Positions 17,451 through 27,160 of a stretch of DNA of 34,788 bases are shown here, in pieces. Origin of the DNA: Gammaproteobacteria bacterium (GTDB taxonomy: Bacteria > Pseudomonadota > Gammaproteobacteria > GCA-2400775); the NCBI GenBank assembly GCA_016765075.1, contig JAESQP010000139.1, positions 1 to 34,788 on the forward strand, written 5' to 3'. The notes under the pieces were generated by a model. That model did not search any database and had not been told where the DNA came from. It saw nothing but the letters and a program-made list of their open reading frames with translations. The translations under genes were made by a program, and so were the position numbers. Within the stretch, counting starts at the first letter, position 1; the number at the start of each line of letters is the position of its first letter.

Positions 17451-17491
17451 AAGCATATTTTTACCCTTTTTGGCTTGAGCTCTTAATCATT

Positions 17492-19054
17492 ATGAATATT
17501 CGTCGTGCTTTAATTAGTGTTTCTGACAAACGTGGTGTCATTGAGTTTGCTCGCGAGTTGAGCCAACTGGGTGTCAGCTTGCTATCCACTGGCGGCACTG
17601 CCAAGTTACTTGAAAAAAATGGTATCAATGTTACGCAGGTGTCGCAACATACTGGGTTTCCAGAGATCATGGGCGGTCGCGTCAAGACGCTGCACCCTAA
17701 AATCCACGGGGGTATTCTTGGTCGTCGTGGCATCGACGATAACGTCGCAAAAGAACAGGGTATCGATTACATCGATCTGGTTTGCGTCAACCTCTATCCA
17801 TTTGCTGCAACCATTGCTAAAAAAAGTTGCTCGTTTGATGATGCCATTGAAAATATCGATATCGGTGGCCCTGCGATGGTACGCGCGGCAGCGAAAAATC
17901 ACGCAGCAGTGACCATCGTCACTGACCCCGACGATTACGCTGCACTGATCGATGAACTAAAAAACAATGGTGGTAGCGTTAACGATGCTAACCGTTTGCA
18001 GTTAGCACAAAAAGCCTTTGCCCATACCGCCAACTATGATGGCGCCGTATCAAACTATTTGGGCAGCCTTAATCACGAACCAGCCGATCCTTTCCCGACC
18101 AGCTACAGCGTGCAATTTAAAAAAGCGCAGTCACTGCGTTATGGCGAAAACCCGCATCAACGCGCCGCGTTTTACCAAGACCTTGACACCACAACGGGTA
18201 ACATTGCTAACGCCACGCAAATACAAGGCAAGGCCTTGTCATTCAATAATATTGCCGACGCTGACGCTGCACTGGAATGTGTTAAAGCAATGAACAACTC
18301 GGCCGCATGTGTCATCGTTAAACACGCCAACCCCTGCGGCGTTGCTCATGGCGACGACTTGCTCAGCGCCTACCAGCGCGCCTTTAGCTGTGACCCCACC
18401 TCTGCCTTTGGCGGCATTATCGCCTTTAACCAAACACTTAATGAACAGACTGCACGTGCCATTATTGAACGTCAGTTTGTTGAAGTGATCATCGCGCCAA
18501 GCATCAGTGATAACGCCCGCACGGTGCTCGCTGAAAAGCCTAATGTCAGGGTTTTGACTTGCGGTGAATGGCTGGCGCCGACGACGCAGCAATACGACTA
18601 CAAACGCATCAATGGCGGTCTATTAGTACAAGATCGTGATTATGGCCAACTTGACGATGACATGATTAAAGTCGTAACCCAACGCACGCCCAGCGATGAT
18701 GAAATGCGCGATCTACGCTTTGCCTGGTCAGTAGCTAAATACGTTAAATCCAACGCCATTGTCTATGCCCGCGATCAATTTACCGTCGGTATCGGTGCTG
18801 GTCAGATGAGCCGTATTGATAGCGCGCGCATTGCCGCCAGCAAAGCACAGGATGCGGGCTTTGATGTCAGCGGTTGCGTCATGGCCTCGGACGCCTTTTT
18901 CCCCTTTCGCGATGGCCTCGATAGTGCCGCCAAAGTGGGTGTCACTGCTGTCATTCAACCCGGCGGTTCCATTCGTGATGATGAAGTGATAGAAGCTGCC
19001 AACGAACACAATATTGCTATGGTGTTTACCGGTATGCGTCACTTTCGTCACTAG
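17492..19054 (+). CDS. purH: Bifunctional AICAR formyltransferase / IMP cyclohydrolase PurH
   Basis: Catalyses the last two steps of IMP synthesis. The N-terminal MGS-like cyclohydrolase domain (about 1-150) starts [17 protein letters not shown] and includes [11 protein letters not shown] and the [13 protein letters not shown] loop. The C-terminal formyltransferase domain contains [20 protein letters not shown] with the catalytic Lys-His pair, and [11 protein letters not shown]. The tail ends [20 protein letters not shown] then GMRHFRH, as in the family. Its 520 residues are normal (E. coli 529). It is followed after 24 bases by purD. Its leader contains the palindromic element after fis. Confidence 0.98.
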   Translation: MNIRRALISVSDKRGVIEFARELSQLGVSLLSTGGTAKLLEKNGINVTQVSQHTGFPEIMGGRVKTLHPKIHGGILGRRGIDDNVAKEQGIDYIDLVCVNLYPFAATIAKKSCSFDDAIENIDIGGPAMVRAAAKNHAAVTIVTDPDDYAALIDELKNNGGSVNDANRLQLAQKAFAHTANYDGAVSNYLGSLNHEPADPFPTSYSVQFKKAQSLRYGENPHQRAAFYQDLDTTTGNIANATQIQGKALSFNNIADADAALECVKAMNNSAACVIVKHANPCGVAHGDDLLSAYQRAFSCDPTSAFGGIIAFNQTLNEQTARAIIERQFVEVIIAPSISDNARTVLAEKPNVRVLTCGEWLAPTTQQYDYKRINGGLLVQDRDYGQLDDDMIKVVTQRTPSDDEMRDLRFAWSVAKYVKSNAIVYARDQFTVGIGAGQMSRIDSARIAASKAQDAGFDVSGCVMASDAFFPFRDGLDSAAKVGVTAVIQPGGSIRDDEVIEAANEHNIAMVFTGMRHFRH

Positions 19055-19078
19055 CACAGGCCTTGGCGAGAACAATCG

Positions 19079-20359
19079 ATGAATATATTAATCATAGGCG
19101 GTGGTGGCCGCGAGCACGCATTGGCGTGGAAAGCTGCGCAATCTGAAAGCGTTAAAACCGTTTTCGTTGCACCAGGCAATGCTGGTACTGCACTTGAGCC
19201 CGGGGTAAAAAACATCGACATTGGCGTTGATGACCACCAAGCCCTACTGGGCTTTGCTCAAGAAAATAATATAGCGCTTACCATTGTTGGCCCTGAAGCG
19301 CCGTTAGTCGCCGGTATCGTTGATCTATTCCAGGCAAACAACTTAGCCTGCTTTGGCCCATCAAAAAAAGCCGCGCAACTTGAAGCGTCCAAGGCTTATA
19401 GCAAAGATTTTCTCCAGCGCCATAATATTCCTACAGCGTTTTACGCCAGCTTTACTGACGCTGACACTGCTATTGAGTATTTAAAACAACAAACACTTCC
19501 TGTTGTCATTAAGGCCGATGGCCTGGCGGCAGGCAAGGGCGTAGTGATTGTCGAAAACCTACAACATGGTGTCGAAACCATTCACAGCATGATGCAAGCC
19601 GGCAAGTTCGGCAGCGCTGGCGAACGTATTGTTATCGAAGAATTTTTGCAAGGCGAAGAAGCCAGCTTTATCGCCATGGTCGATGGCAAAAATATTTTGC
19701 CACTCGCCACATCACAAGATCACAAGGCGCGTGACGAAGGGGATAAAGGCCCTAATACCGGCGGCATGGGTGCTTATTCGCCAGCAGCCATCGTCGACGA
19801 GGCCTTGCATCAACGCATCATGAACGAAGTCATGATGCCCACTGTTAAAGGCATGGCCGCTGAAGGCGCGCCCTATACTGGTTTTCTTTATGCTGGCATC
19901 ATGGTCACTGCCGACGGCACACCTAAAGTATTAGAGTTTAATTGCCGTTTTGGCGACCCCGAAACACAGCCCATTATGATGCGCTTGCAAAGCGACCTGG
20001 TTGAGCTTTGCTTTGCTGCGCTCAATAAAAAACTAGACACTGTCAGCGCTGAATGGGATCCACGTGTTGCCCTTGGTGTGGTGCTTGCTGCCGGAGGCTA
20101 TCCAAATGATTATCGTAAAGGCGATATTATTTCAGGCCTAGATGCCGTGCAAGATGCCAAGGCATTCCATGCTGGCACAGCGACTAGTAATGGCCATATT
20201 GTCACTAACGGTGGCCGTGTGCTCTGTGTTTGCGGCCTAGGTGATGATGCGCTGCAAGCCCAATACGCCGCTTACGCCGCGGTTAATTCGATTGACTGGG
20301 CCGACATGCAATACCGCAAGGACATTGGCCACCGCGCCATTGCACGCCTAAGCCAATAA
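19079..20359 (+). CDS. purD: Phosphoribosylamine-glycine ligase PurD
   Basis: ATP-grasp ligase that joins phosphoribosylamine and glycine in step two of purine synthesis. The N-terminal domain opens NILIIGGGGREHALAWK. ATP-grasp elements include VIKADGLAAGKGVVI, RDEGDKGPNTGGMGAY and EFNCRFGDPETQ, the PurD signature. The C-terminal domain has VLAAGGYPNDYRKG. The 426 residues equal the family norm. The pair purH-purD forms a unit, with tsaC and hemF following on the same strand. Confidence 0.98.
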   Translation: MNILIIGGGGREHALAWKAAQSESVKTVFVAPGNAGTALEPGVKNIDIGVDDHQALLGFAQENNIALTIVGPEAPLVAGIVDLFQANNLACFGPSKKAAQLEASKAYSKDFLQRHNIPTAFYASFTDADTAIEYLKQQTLPVVIKADGLAAGKGVVIVENLQHGVETIHSMMQAGKFGSAGERIVIEEFLQGEEASFIAMVDGKNILPLATSQDHKARDEGDKGPNTGGMGAYSPAAIVDEALHQRIMNEVMMPTVKGMAAEGAPYTGFLYAGIMVTADGTPKVLEFNCRFGDPETQPIMMRLQSDLVELCFAALNKKLDTVSAEWDPRVALGVVLAAGGYPNDYRKGDIISGLDAVQDAKAFHAGTATSNGHIVTNGGRVLCVCGLGDDALQAQYAAYAAVNSIDWADMQYRKDIGHRAIARLSQ

Positions 20360-20389
20360 ACTGGCCTAATAATTAGGGAGCCTTTGATC

Positions 20390-21879
<1,490 letters not shown>

Positions 21880-21890
21880 AAGACGGCTTA

Positions 21891-21926
21891 AAACCGTTAA
21901 ACTGCCACCTGATTTCTTAACGGTTT
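21891..21926. repeat. Ten-base perfect inverted repeat after hemF
   Basis: AAACCGTTAA at 21891-21900 and TTAACGGTTT at 21917-21926 pair perfectly across a 16-base spacer. It lies 12 bases after the hemF stop and 33 before the FKBP gene. It could be a weak terminator, a processing hairpin or an operator; no T-tract follows. Confidence 0.45.
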
Positions 21927-21958
21927 GCTAACTAAGTAGCCACTAAAACTAGGTAAAA

Positions 21959-22465
21959 ATGATCATGGACAACGACATCACCATCGAAAAAAACCGCGTG
22001 GGTTATTTTCAATTCACCTTAAAAGACGATGATGACAATATTTTAATGGAGGTCGATGAAGATCGTAGCTATGTCCATGGTCATGGTGCATTGATCGTCG
22101 GCCTGGAAAACGCCCTGCAAGGCCACAAGAGTGGCGACGAATTTTCTGTTGCCATTGCGCCCGCTGATGCCTACGGTGAACACAGCCCGGAACTGCTGCG
22201 TATGTTTAGCATCGATAAGTTTGATATGGGTGACGAAGAACCTGAAATTGGTATGACCTTCGACCTGCCGAGCAATACTGGTTTTCACCGCTTTCGCGTT
22301 GTTGGTATTGAAGATGGCAACATAGCGGCTGATGGCAACCACCCTTGGGCGGGGATGACGTTACATTACGATATTAAAGTAACGGGGGTTCGCGACGCCA
22401 AGGCTGAAGAAATCGAACAAAAATCACCGATTGAAATTGAAGTGCCAGGCATTATCGGCGCCTAG
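21959..22465 (+). CDS. FKBP-type peptidyl-prolyl isomerase, SlyD-like
   Basis: Cytosolic prolyl isomerase and chaperone. Its 168 residues show the SlyD architecture: an FKBP core split by an inserted flap domain. GALIVGLENALQGHKSGDEFSVAIAPADAYGEH (about residues 44-75) spans the FKBP half and the entry to the flap, and HPWAGMTLHYDIKV marks the return. The His/Cys-rich metal-binding tail of E. coli SlyD is missing and the C-terminus is short and acidic. ATGs at 21959 and 21965 are in frame, and AGG at 21951-21953 is spaced best for the first. It converges with the chelatase gene 15 bases away. Confidence 0.88.
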   Translation: MIMDNDITIEKNRVGYFQFTLKDDDDNILMEVDEDRSYVHGHGALIVGLENALQGHKSGDEFSVAIAPADAYGEHSPELLRMFSIDKFDMGDEEPEIGMTFDLPSNTGFHRFRVVGIEDGNIAADGNHPWAGMTLHYDIKVTGVRDAKAEEIEQKSPIEIEVPGIIGA

Positions 22466-22480
22466 CGCCTAACAGCAAGC

Positions 22481-23293
22481 CTAGCTAGGGCGGCGCGGCC
22501 TCGAGATTTTTTTCAACTGTTCGAGAATATCGCCATAGCCACCGGTAATGACTTGGCGTAGATCTTCTCGCGCAGACTCATGCGTTCGCCCTGTCGCAGC
22601 CATTTGTGCCACCAACTGATCAAACTGCTCACGGCATTCACTCGCCAAATCACTATTGCCACGCCGACTATGAACCGGGCTCATGAGTATTGAACCACAC
22701 TGGCAATTGCGCAGCAGCTCGACAATAGCCTGCTCCTCGTCGTTAAAACCTTGTTTGAGTCCGGTTTCTGGCGTAGTAGAAACGGTGTCACGAATAAACT
22801 CACTCAAGGTTTGATAACTGCGCTGACAATTGCGGCACGTTTTGGGAAAGTCACTGTCGGCAACAGAACGCAAACCAACAACACGTATCTTTCGCTTAAC
22901 CTGCTTAGGCTCATTCTCAGACTGGGCACTCTCTCTAAGTATCGCTTGCACGACATCGGCAATAGCGGGCGACTGACCAAGATAAGGCGTCATTGTAATA
23001 TCGCAGGCATCATGCCGTGCTTGCGCGGCTGCGACCAAAGTTGCAACGTCTTCGCTAACATGGCGCCCCTCGCTAAGAAAATAAGGCAATATCACGACAC
23101 GCGTTGCACCAGCAACGACGGCTTGATCAATGGCGTCGGCAATACTGGGCTCAGCCAATTCAAGAAAGGCCGCGTTAACCTCATCAAACTCAACAGAGGT
23201 AGTTAAACGCTGACACAGTTCTGCCACCTCTTGGTTTGCGTTTTGACGCCGACTACCGTGAGCAACGAGCAATAAATGGGAGTGGTCTGCCAT
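22481..23293 (-). CDS. SirB/CbiX-type sirohydrochlorin chelatase with Cys-rich C-terminal extension
   Basis: Predicted to insert Fe or Co into sirohydrochlorin for siroheme or cobalamin. The N-terminal chelatase domain (about 1-120) has LLVAHGSRR with metal-binding His12 and ILPYFLSEGRHV with His78, both expected for CbiX/SirB. The product has 270 residues, about twice a minimal domain. The extension (about 130-270) carries CRNC (Cys153, 156) and CQC (Cys197, 199), which could hold an iron-sulfur cluster or zinc. A good Shine-Dalgarno (AGGAAA) precedes the ATG. No other siroheme or cobalamin synthesis genes are in the window, but the genome has a B12-dependent metH nearby. The metal is not determined by sequence. 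Confidence 0.82.
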   Translation of the reverse strand: MADHSHLLLVAHGSRRQNANQEVAELCQRLTTSVEFDEVNAAFLELAEPSIADAIDQAVVAGATRVVILPYFLSEGRHVSEDVATLVAAAQARHDACDITMTPYLGQSPAIADVVQAILRESAQSENEPKQVKRKIRVVGLRSVADSDFPKTCRNCQRSYQTLSEFIRDTVSTTPETGLKQGFNDEEQAIVELLRNCQCGSILMSPVHSRRGNSDLASECREQFDQLVAQMAATGRTHESAREDLRQVITGGYGDILEQLKKISRPRRPS

Positions 23294-23385
23294 AGTGTTT
23301 CCTGCTAATGCGTGGCTATTTTACACAATAGTAGTGTATCGACTTTACGGTAATGCGTATTGATTAACGCCAGGGATTCATACGC

Positions 23386-23967
23386 CTATTTCAACACAGC
23401 CTGGACACTCTTGCGAAACTCAGGAACCAGCTCACGCTCGTACCAAGGGTTCTTTTTCAGCCACCGTTGATTGCGCGGCGAAGGATGCGGCAAAGGCCAA
23501 TACTGTGGTGCATAGTCACGCCATTGCTTAACGGTATCGGTCAGGGTTTGGCCCTTAACATCAAGATAGTGCTTTTGCGCATACTGACCAATGAGCAAAA
23601 TGGATTGCAAATTGGGTAACTGTTGCAGAATACGCTGATGCCATTGCTCTGCACATTCTTTGCGTGGCGGCAAATCGCCCGATTTGCCCGTACCAGGATA
23701 ACAAAAACCCATGGGCATGATGGCAATCGCGGGATGCGTATAAAAGGTATTACGACCAACCCCCATCCATTCACGTAAACGATTTCCACTGGGGTCGTTC
23801 CAGGGAATGCCGGTGGCATGCACCTTACGCCCGGGTGCTTGACCAATAATGAGTAATCGCGCCGTTTTGCCAGCGACCAGAACAGGTCGCGGCGCATTAG
23901 GTAAGTGCTCTGCACAAATCTGGCAAGCACGCACCTCACGCAACAGTTTTGCCAATGTTTCTTTCAC
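23386..23967 (-). CDS. Uracil-DNA glycosylase family protein
   Basis: A 193-residue member of the UDG superfamily (COG1573-like). Motif 1 is LLIIGQAPGRKVHATGIPWND (about 39-59), where the active-site region is GQAPG, and motif 2 is LPHPSPRNQRW, matching HPSPxN. Four cysteines, CQIC (15, 18), GFCYPG and KECAEQW, are placed as in relatives and might bind an iron-sulfur cluster. Activity on uracil in DNA is predicted from the fold only. The start is GTG at 23967 with no clear Shine-Dalgarno. It lies 13 bases after the coiled-coil gene on the same strand and may be read from that transcript. Confidence 0.85.
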   Translation of the reverse strand: MKETLAKLLREVRACQICAEHLPNAPRPVLVAGKTARLLIIGQAPGRKVHATGIPWNDPSGNRLREWMGVGRNTFYTHPAIAIMPMGFCYPGTGKSGDLPPRKECAEQWHQRILQQLPNLQSILLIGQYAQKHYLDVKGQTLTDTVKQWRDYAPQYWPLPHPSPRNQRWLKKNPWYERELVPEFRKSVQAVLK

Positions 23968-23980
23968 AAGAAAGAGGCCG

Positions 23981-24235
23981 CTATGGCCATATCACCGCAG
24001 TGCAACGCCTTATAATTCTTATTATTCGTTTAGCATTTTCTCTACGCAATACCATAGTCTTTTTCTTTGGAGTTATCGCTTTAATTTTTGATACTTCAAC
24101 AAGCGTTTCGATACGGACAACACGTTTATCTATATCGATCATTCGATCAGATAGTTTTTCTGTTTGTGTATTGAGCCGTTTAACTTCATCTGTTAGCTTG
24201 AGCGTGTCCAGTAATATACTTTTCCAAGCAGCCAT
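23981..24235 (-). CDS. Small coiled-coil protein, partner of the RHH gene
   Basis: An 84-residue protein not assigned to a family. Residues about 12-50 form a heptad-rich helix (LTDEVKRLNTQTEKLSDRM and onward to ETLVEV), likely a coiled coil. The C-terminal third is strongly basic (KKKTMVLRRENAKRIIRIIRR), suggesting nucleic acid or membrane contact. There is no signal peptide. The ATG at 24235 shares one base with the TAA of the upstream ribbon-helix-helix gene (TAATG), so the two are translationally coupled. The arrangement resembles a toxin-antitoxin cassette, but no known toxin motif is present. Confidence 0.6.
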   Translation of the reverse strand: MAAWKSILLDTLKLTDEVKRLNTQTEKLSDRMIDIDKRVVRIETLVEVSKIKAITPKKKTMVLRRENAKRIIRIIRRCTAVIWP

Positions 24236-24531
24236 TAAGTGGCTTGCCCCGCTACTATCGGTGAAACTGGCGAACGTAATTGTTTTAACGTTTTTGCGAC
24301 AACGCGATTCGTCTTTTTGGTCGAATGAATAGCCTCTTGCAATCTTTCTGAGACAAGCTCCATGAGCTCAGTGGCTTCATGTGCATTGCTGTTCGGGTCA
24401 AATGCCTCTATGGCCAATCTAACAATTTCTGACTCTGACTTGCCTTGTGATGCAGATAACCTGGAAAGCTTGTTCCGTTGTTTCTGACCAAGCATGATTT
24501 GTTTTCTTGACATATTGACAGCGACAGACAT
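24235..24531 (-). CDS. Ribbon-helix-helix DNA-binding protein (antitoxin-like)
   Basis: A 98-residue protein. Residues about 7-45 fit a ribbon-helix-helix domain: a short strand MSRKQIMLGQ, then helix KQRNKLSRLSASQG and helix SESEIVRLAIEAF, as in CopG/Arc-type repressors and many antitoxins. A second, helical half (about 50-90) could be a partner-binding region. AGGT about 7 bases upstream supports the ATG at 24531, although MSRK at 24513 is an alternative. It starts 20 bases from a large palindromic element, a natural place for autoregulation. It is coupled to the coiled-coil gene by a one-base overlap. Confidence 0.68.
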   Translation of the reverse strand: MSVAVNMSRKQIMLGQKQRNKLSRLSASQGKSESEIVRLAIEAFDPNSNAHEATELMELVSERLQEAIHSTKKTNRVVAKTLKQLRSPVSPIVAGQAT

Positions 24532-24551
24532 ATTAAATACCTATGTGGTCT

Positions 24552-24835
24552 TATTAACCCGGCAACCATATAGATCATGTTCAGGACTTCAAGCATAGAC
24601 CAGATCAAGGCATCACTGGCAGCCAATGGTGGTTCCATTAGCAACAGTGATAACGCCGAGCGGGGCTACGCTTGAAGTCCCTAACCGATTGTTTTTTAAA
24701 AGACAGCCGCTGTGTGCCGCTGCGCAGGCTGCGTTATCAAAGCTTGCTGTAGAACCACTACAGCGGCGCTTTGATGCCTTGCTGCGCAGCGGCACACAGC
24801 GGCTGAACATGATCTATATGGTTGCCGGGTTAATA
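24552..24835. repeat. 284-bp compound palindromic element with two related hairpins
   Basis: The termini are perfect 33-base inverted repeats (24552-24584 and 24803-24835), with TA at both ends. Inside are two hairpins in opposite orientation. Hairpin 1 (24585-24680) has 10-base outer arms GACTTCAAGC/GCTTGAAGTC. Hairpin 2 (24704-24805) has perfect 24-base outer arms. Read on the minus strand, the core of hairpin 1 has the same unpaired bases as hairpin 2: GCGTT, TT, loop AACCA, a 3-base bulge ending GC, and GCCTTG. The stems between them differ by paired changes. No transposase is present. From 24836 to 24927 I see nothing further. Confidence 0.88.
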
Positions 24836-24927
24836 TATTAGACTGACTATACACATACACACCCGCCGACACAGCCATGTACGTTAAGAACGTGTGAGTT
24901 TGCATTGCCGTATATCCTCGCCTCTTT

Positions 24928-25980
24928 CTATAAAGTTTTTTGCCAACCTATGTGAAAAATGCTGTCGGTTTCTAACTGTGGACCATCGAGGTTTTGTTGT
25001 ATCGGGCGAGAATACTCAAGCGCTAAGCGGTGTCCTTTAAAGTAACCACTGCGTACCAAATAGTTAACACCCATGCCTAAATCGGTACGGCGGCCACCAC
25101 GTAAATCCGCTCGCGCTGTCGGCACAATATCAATGCCATTCATTGGGTTAGTCACCAATAAGTCAGGATCAGCGCCGTCGATATTATCCCATTGCGACCA
25201 CGCCAGACGTGCACTGACACTGAAGCTGGCATTGATACGTCTGGCGAACCAACCTGTCGCCTGATACCGATCACCCAGCGTGTAGTCTCGGCTGTTCTCA
25301 CCCAGACGCAGGGTTGCCATGCCCTGTGCGCCCCACGACCAGGAACCCGCAGACTGGCCTAAATAAGTGATACCCGGCATAATGTCATACGTACCCGAAC
25401 CCAAGCGCATGGGGTAAGGCAACAGACTGTTAGCCCCCATCGGGGTCGTATCTTTGGTATCAATATCACCCGTGGGCACACTCAACCCGAAATTGGTATG
25501 CCAACGCTGTCCGTCACGGTCAAAGAATTTATACATGCCACCGACACGAATATCACCAATGCCCTCTGCCTTGGTCGTAAAATTAGCACCGGTGCGAGTA
25601 ACGTGATCCATGCTTAATTTAACGTAAGGCAGCATCCCCATTAATGTCAACTTGTCGTTAACCGCATACATGGCACCAAACATATGCATTTCCATGGTCA
25701 TACTCAGTGGCGTGACGAGGAAACCATCGGTACCTGTGCGCGAACCATCAGTGCCATTCAATACTTGCTGGGCACTGAGACGGTTGCTGCCATCGCGGTT
25801 GCCGTCCATGTCCATGTTCATATAGCGGTATGACAACATCAGTTCACCCGTTTTATGGGTATGCTCAGCCATAACACCTATCGGTGCATGGCTATCTGGG
25901 ACAGCCAAATCCCAGTCATGGGCTTGCGCTACTGACGTACCAGCTAATACCAATACCACAAAAAGGCTTAATCTAGACAT
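24928..25980 (-). CDS. Met/His-rich outer-membrane transporter-like protein
   Basis: Predicted outer-membrane beta-barrel of the 'transporter' (phenol-degradation MetA-like) type. The start at 25980 has AAGGA seven bases upstream and gives a signal peptide MSRLSLFVVLVLAGTSVAQA; ATGs further upstream (25995, 26139) are rejected. The mature start HDWDLAVPDSHAP, AEHTHKTGELMLSYRYMNM and the MTMEMHMFGAMYAV segment are rich in Met and His, typical of relatives I recall beside copper-handling genes. Alternating amphipathic strands and the ALEYSRPIQQNLDGPQLE region with a terminal aromatic/Leu end fit a barrel. No copper gene is in the window. The role in metal transport is inference. Confidence 0.75.
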   Translation of the reverse strand: MSRLSLFVVLVLAGTSVAQAHDWDLAVPDSHAPIGVMAEHTHKTGELMLSYRYMNMDMDGNRDGSNRLSAQQVLNGTDGSRTGTDGFLVTPLSMTMEMHMFGAMYAVNDKLTLMGMLPYVKLSMDHVTRTGANFTTKAEGIGDIRVGGMYKFFDRDGQRWHTNFGLSVPTGDIDTKDTTPMGANSLLPYPMRLGSGTYDIMPGITYLGQSAGSWSWGAQGMATLRLGENSRDYTLGDRYQATGWFARRINASFSVSARLAWSQWDNIDGADPDLLVTNPMNGIDIVPTARADLRGGRRTDLGMGVNYLVRSGYFKGHRLALEYSRPIQQNLDGPQLETDSIFHIGWQKTL

Positions 25981-26113
25981 CAAACTTTCCTTCATATTAG
26001 GTTTATTAAATTTTATAGGAAATTGTAGGGTTGATGTGTAACCGCAACAATTTTCCGCCGGGTTCCAGAAATTGTTTTTAGCAAGCGCTGTGGCTACGTG
26101 CCTTGACACTCCA

Positions 26114-26944
26114 TCAAGGGTCTTGCATAGCATCAACACTTATTAAGACACCAGCACCATCTTTAGTACCATCCAGTGGTAAGGCACTGAGCCTATTACC
26201 CCAAACGCAACCCGTGTCCAGCGCCACCACCCCATTGCCGATATAACCACCTATGGTAGACCAATGGCCGAAAACAATGGATAAATCGCGGCTGGCACGG
26301 CCAGTCAAAGCAAACCAGGGTTCAAGCCCTGCGGCTTGTGTGCCGAATGTACCTTTTTCTTCCAGAGCCAATGCGCCTGCATCATCACAATAACGCAAGC
26401 GTGTAAAACAGTTAATGATGAAACGTCGACGTTCAGCATCATTTGTCAGCTCATCCCAATGATTGGGTTCATTACCATACATGGTGCCCAAAAACTCGCC
26501 ATAATCGCAGGCCTGTAAACACGTTTCGACTTCGCGCGCGCATTGCTGCGCTAGCGATAAATCCCACTGCGGTGGCAAACCGGCATGAAGCAAAGTAACG
26601 CCCAGATCATCATCGTGGTGAATTAATGGCCGATGTCGCAGCCAGTCCAGTAATTGGTCTCGGTCTGGCGCATCGAGCACGTCATGAAAAGTGTCTTTTT
26701 TGTGATAACGCAAATGACCATTGGCAACCGCCAGCATGTGCAGATCATGGTTGCCCAATACGCTGATAGCGCTATCACCCAAGCCTTTAATAAAGCGCAA
26801 CACGGCCAACGAATTAGGCCCGCGATTGACCAGGTCGCCGGCAAACCAGAGCGTGTCTTGCGCGGGGTCAAATTGAATTTTTTCAAGCAGTCGTTGCAAG
26901 GGCTCAAAACAGCCTTGAATATCTCCGATCGCATAAGTTGTCAT
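26114..26944 (-). CDS. apaH: Symmetrical diadenosine tetraphosphatase ApaH
   Basis: Metallophosphatase that splits Ap4A symmetrically into two ADP and can remove Np4 caps from RNA. The catalytic blocks are YAIGDIQGCFEPL (GDxxG), WFAGDLVNRGPNS (GDxVxRG) and VLGNHDLHMLAV (GNHE/D-type). The later metal ligands are in LLHAGLPPQW and VFGHWSTIGG. Its 276 residues match the family (E. coli 280). It is usually found near rsmA/ksgA or folA; here it stands alone. It is divergent from the lipoprotein gene, with an inverted repeat between them. Confidence 0.96.
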   Translation of the reverse strand: MTTYAIGDIQGCFEPLQRLLEKIQFDPAQDTLWFAGDLVNRGPNSLAVLRFIKGLGDSAISVLGNHDLHMLAVANGHLRYHKKDTFHDVLDAPDRDQLLDWLRHRPLIHHDDDLGVTLLHAGLPPQWDLSLAQQCAREVETCLQACDYGEFLGTMYGNEPNHWDELTNDAERRRFIINCFTRLRYCDDAGALALEEKGTFGTQAAGLEPWFALTGRASRDLSIVFGHWSTIGGYIGNGVVALDTGCVWGNRLSALPLDGTKDGAGVLISVDAMQDP

Positions 26945-26969
26945 ATCATAATATTCTTGTTAACGCCTA

Positions 26970-27089
26970 GTGCTCTATTCAATGTGAGTGTGCGAGTTCA
27001 GTTAGCTTGTCAATGTACATGGCAAGGCGCGTCTCGCTGCGAAATCCCACAGCAAGGCTGAACCCGTAATTATCACATTGATAGAGCAC
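26970..27089. repeat. 120-bp inverted-repeat element between apaH and the lipoprotein gene
   Basis: Arms 26970-26987 and 27073-27089 pair over 17 bases with one bulged T. A second, inner pair GTTCAG ... CTGAAC (26995-27000 and 27058-27063) extends the structure. The centre contains further short GC-rich matches. It lies in the divergent gap, 25 bases from the apaH start and 71 from the lipoprotein start. Confidence 0.65.
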
Positions 27090-27160
27090 CAGTGCTTGCA
27101 CCAAACTAAGGCAACAGTGATAATAGTCTGCCTATACACCTAATAAGAAGTGTTAATCCT

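Noticed and set aside
24552-24835. Integron attC site or retron RNA
   Set aside because: There is no convincing R and L box pair (GTTRRRY / RYYYAAC) in the expected positions. No integrase or reverse transcriptase gene is nearby.
24626-24841. Reading frames of 65-71 codons on both strands inside the large palindrome
   Set aside because: They arise from the GC-rich hairpin arms and mirror each other. The covarying hairpins explain the sequence better than a protein does.
25981-26139. N-terminal extension of the outer-membrane protein to the ATG at 26139
   Set aside because: It would overlap apaH, has no Shine-Dalgarno and would bury the signal peptide. The start at 25980 has a good AAGGA.
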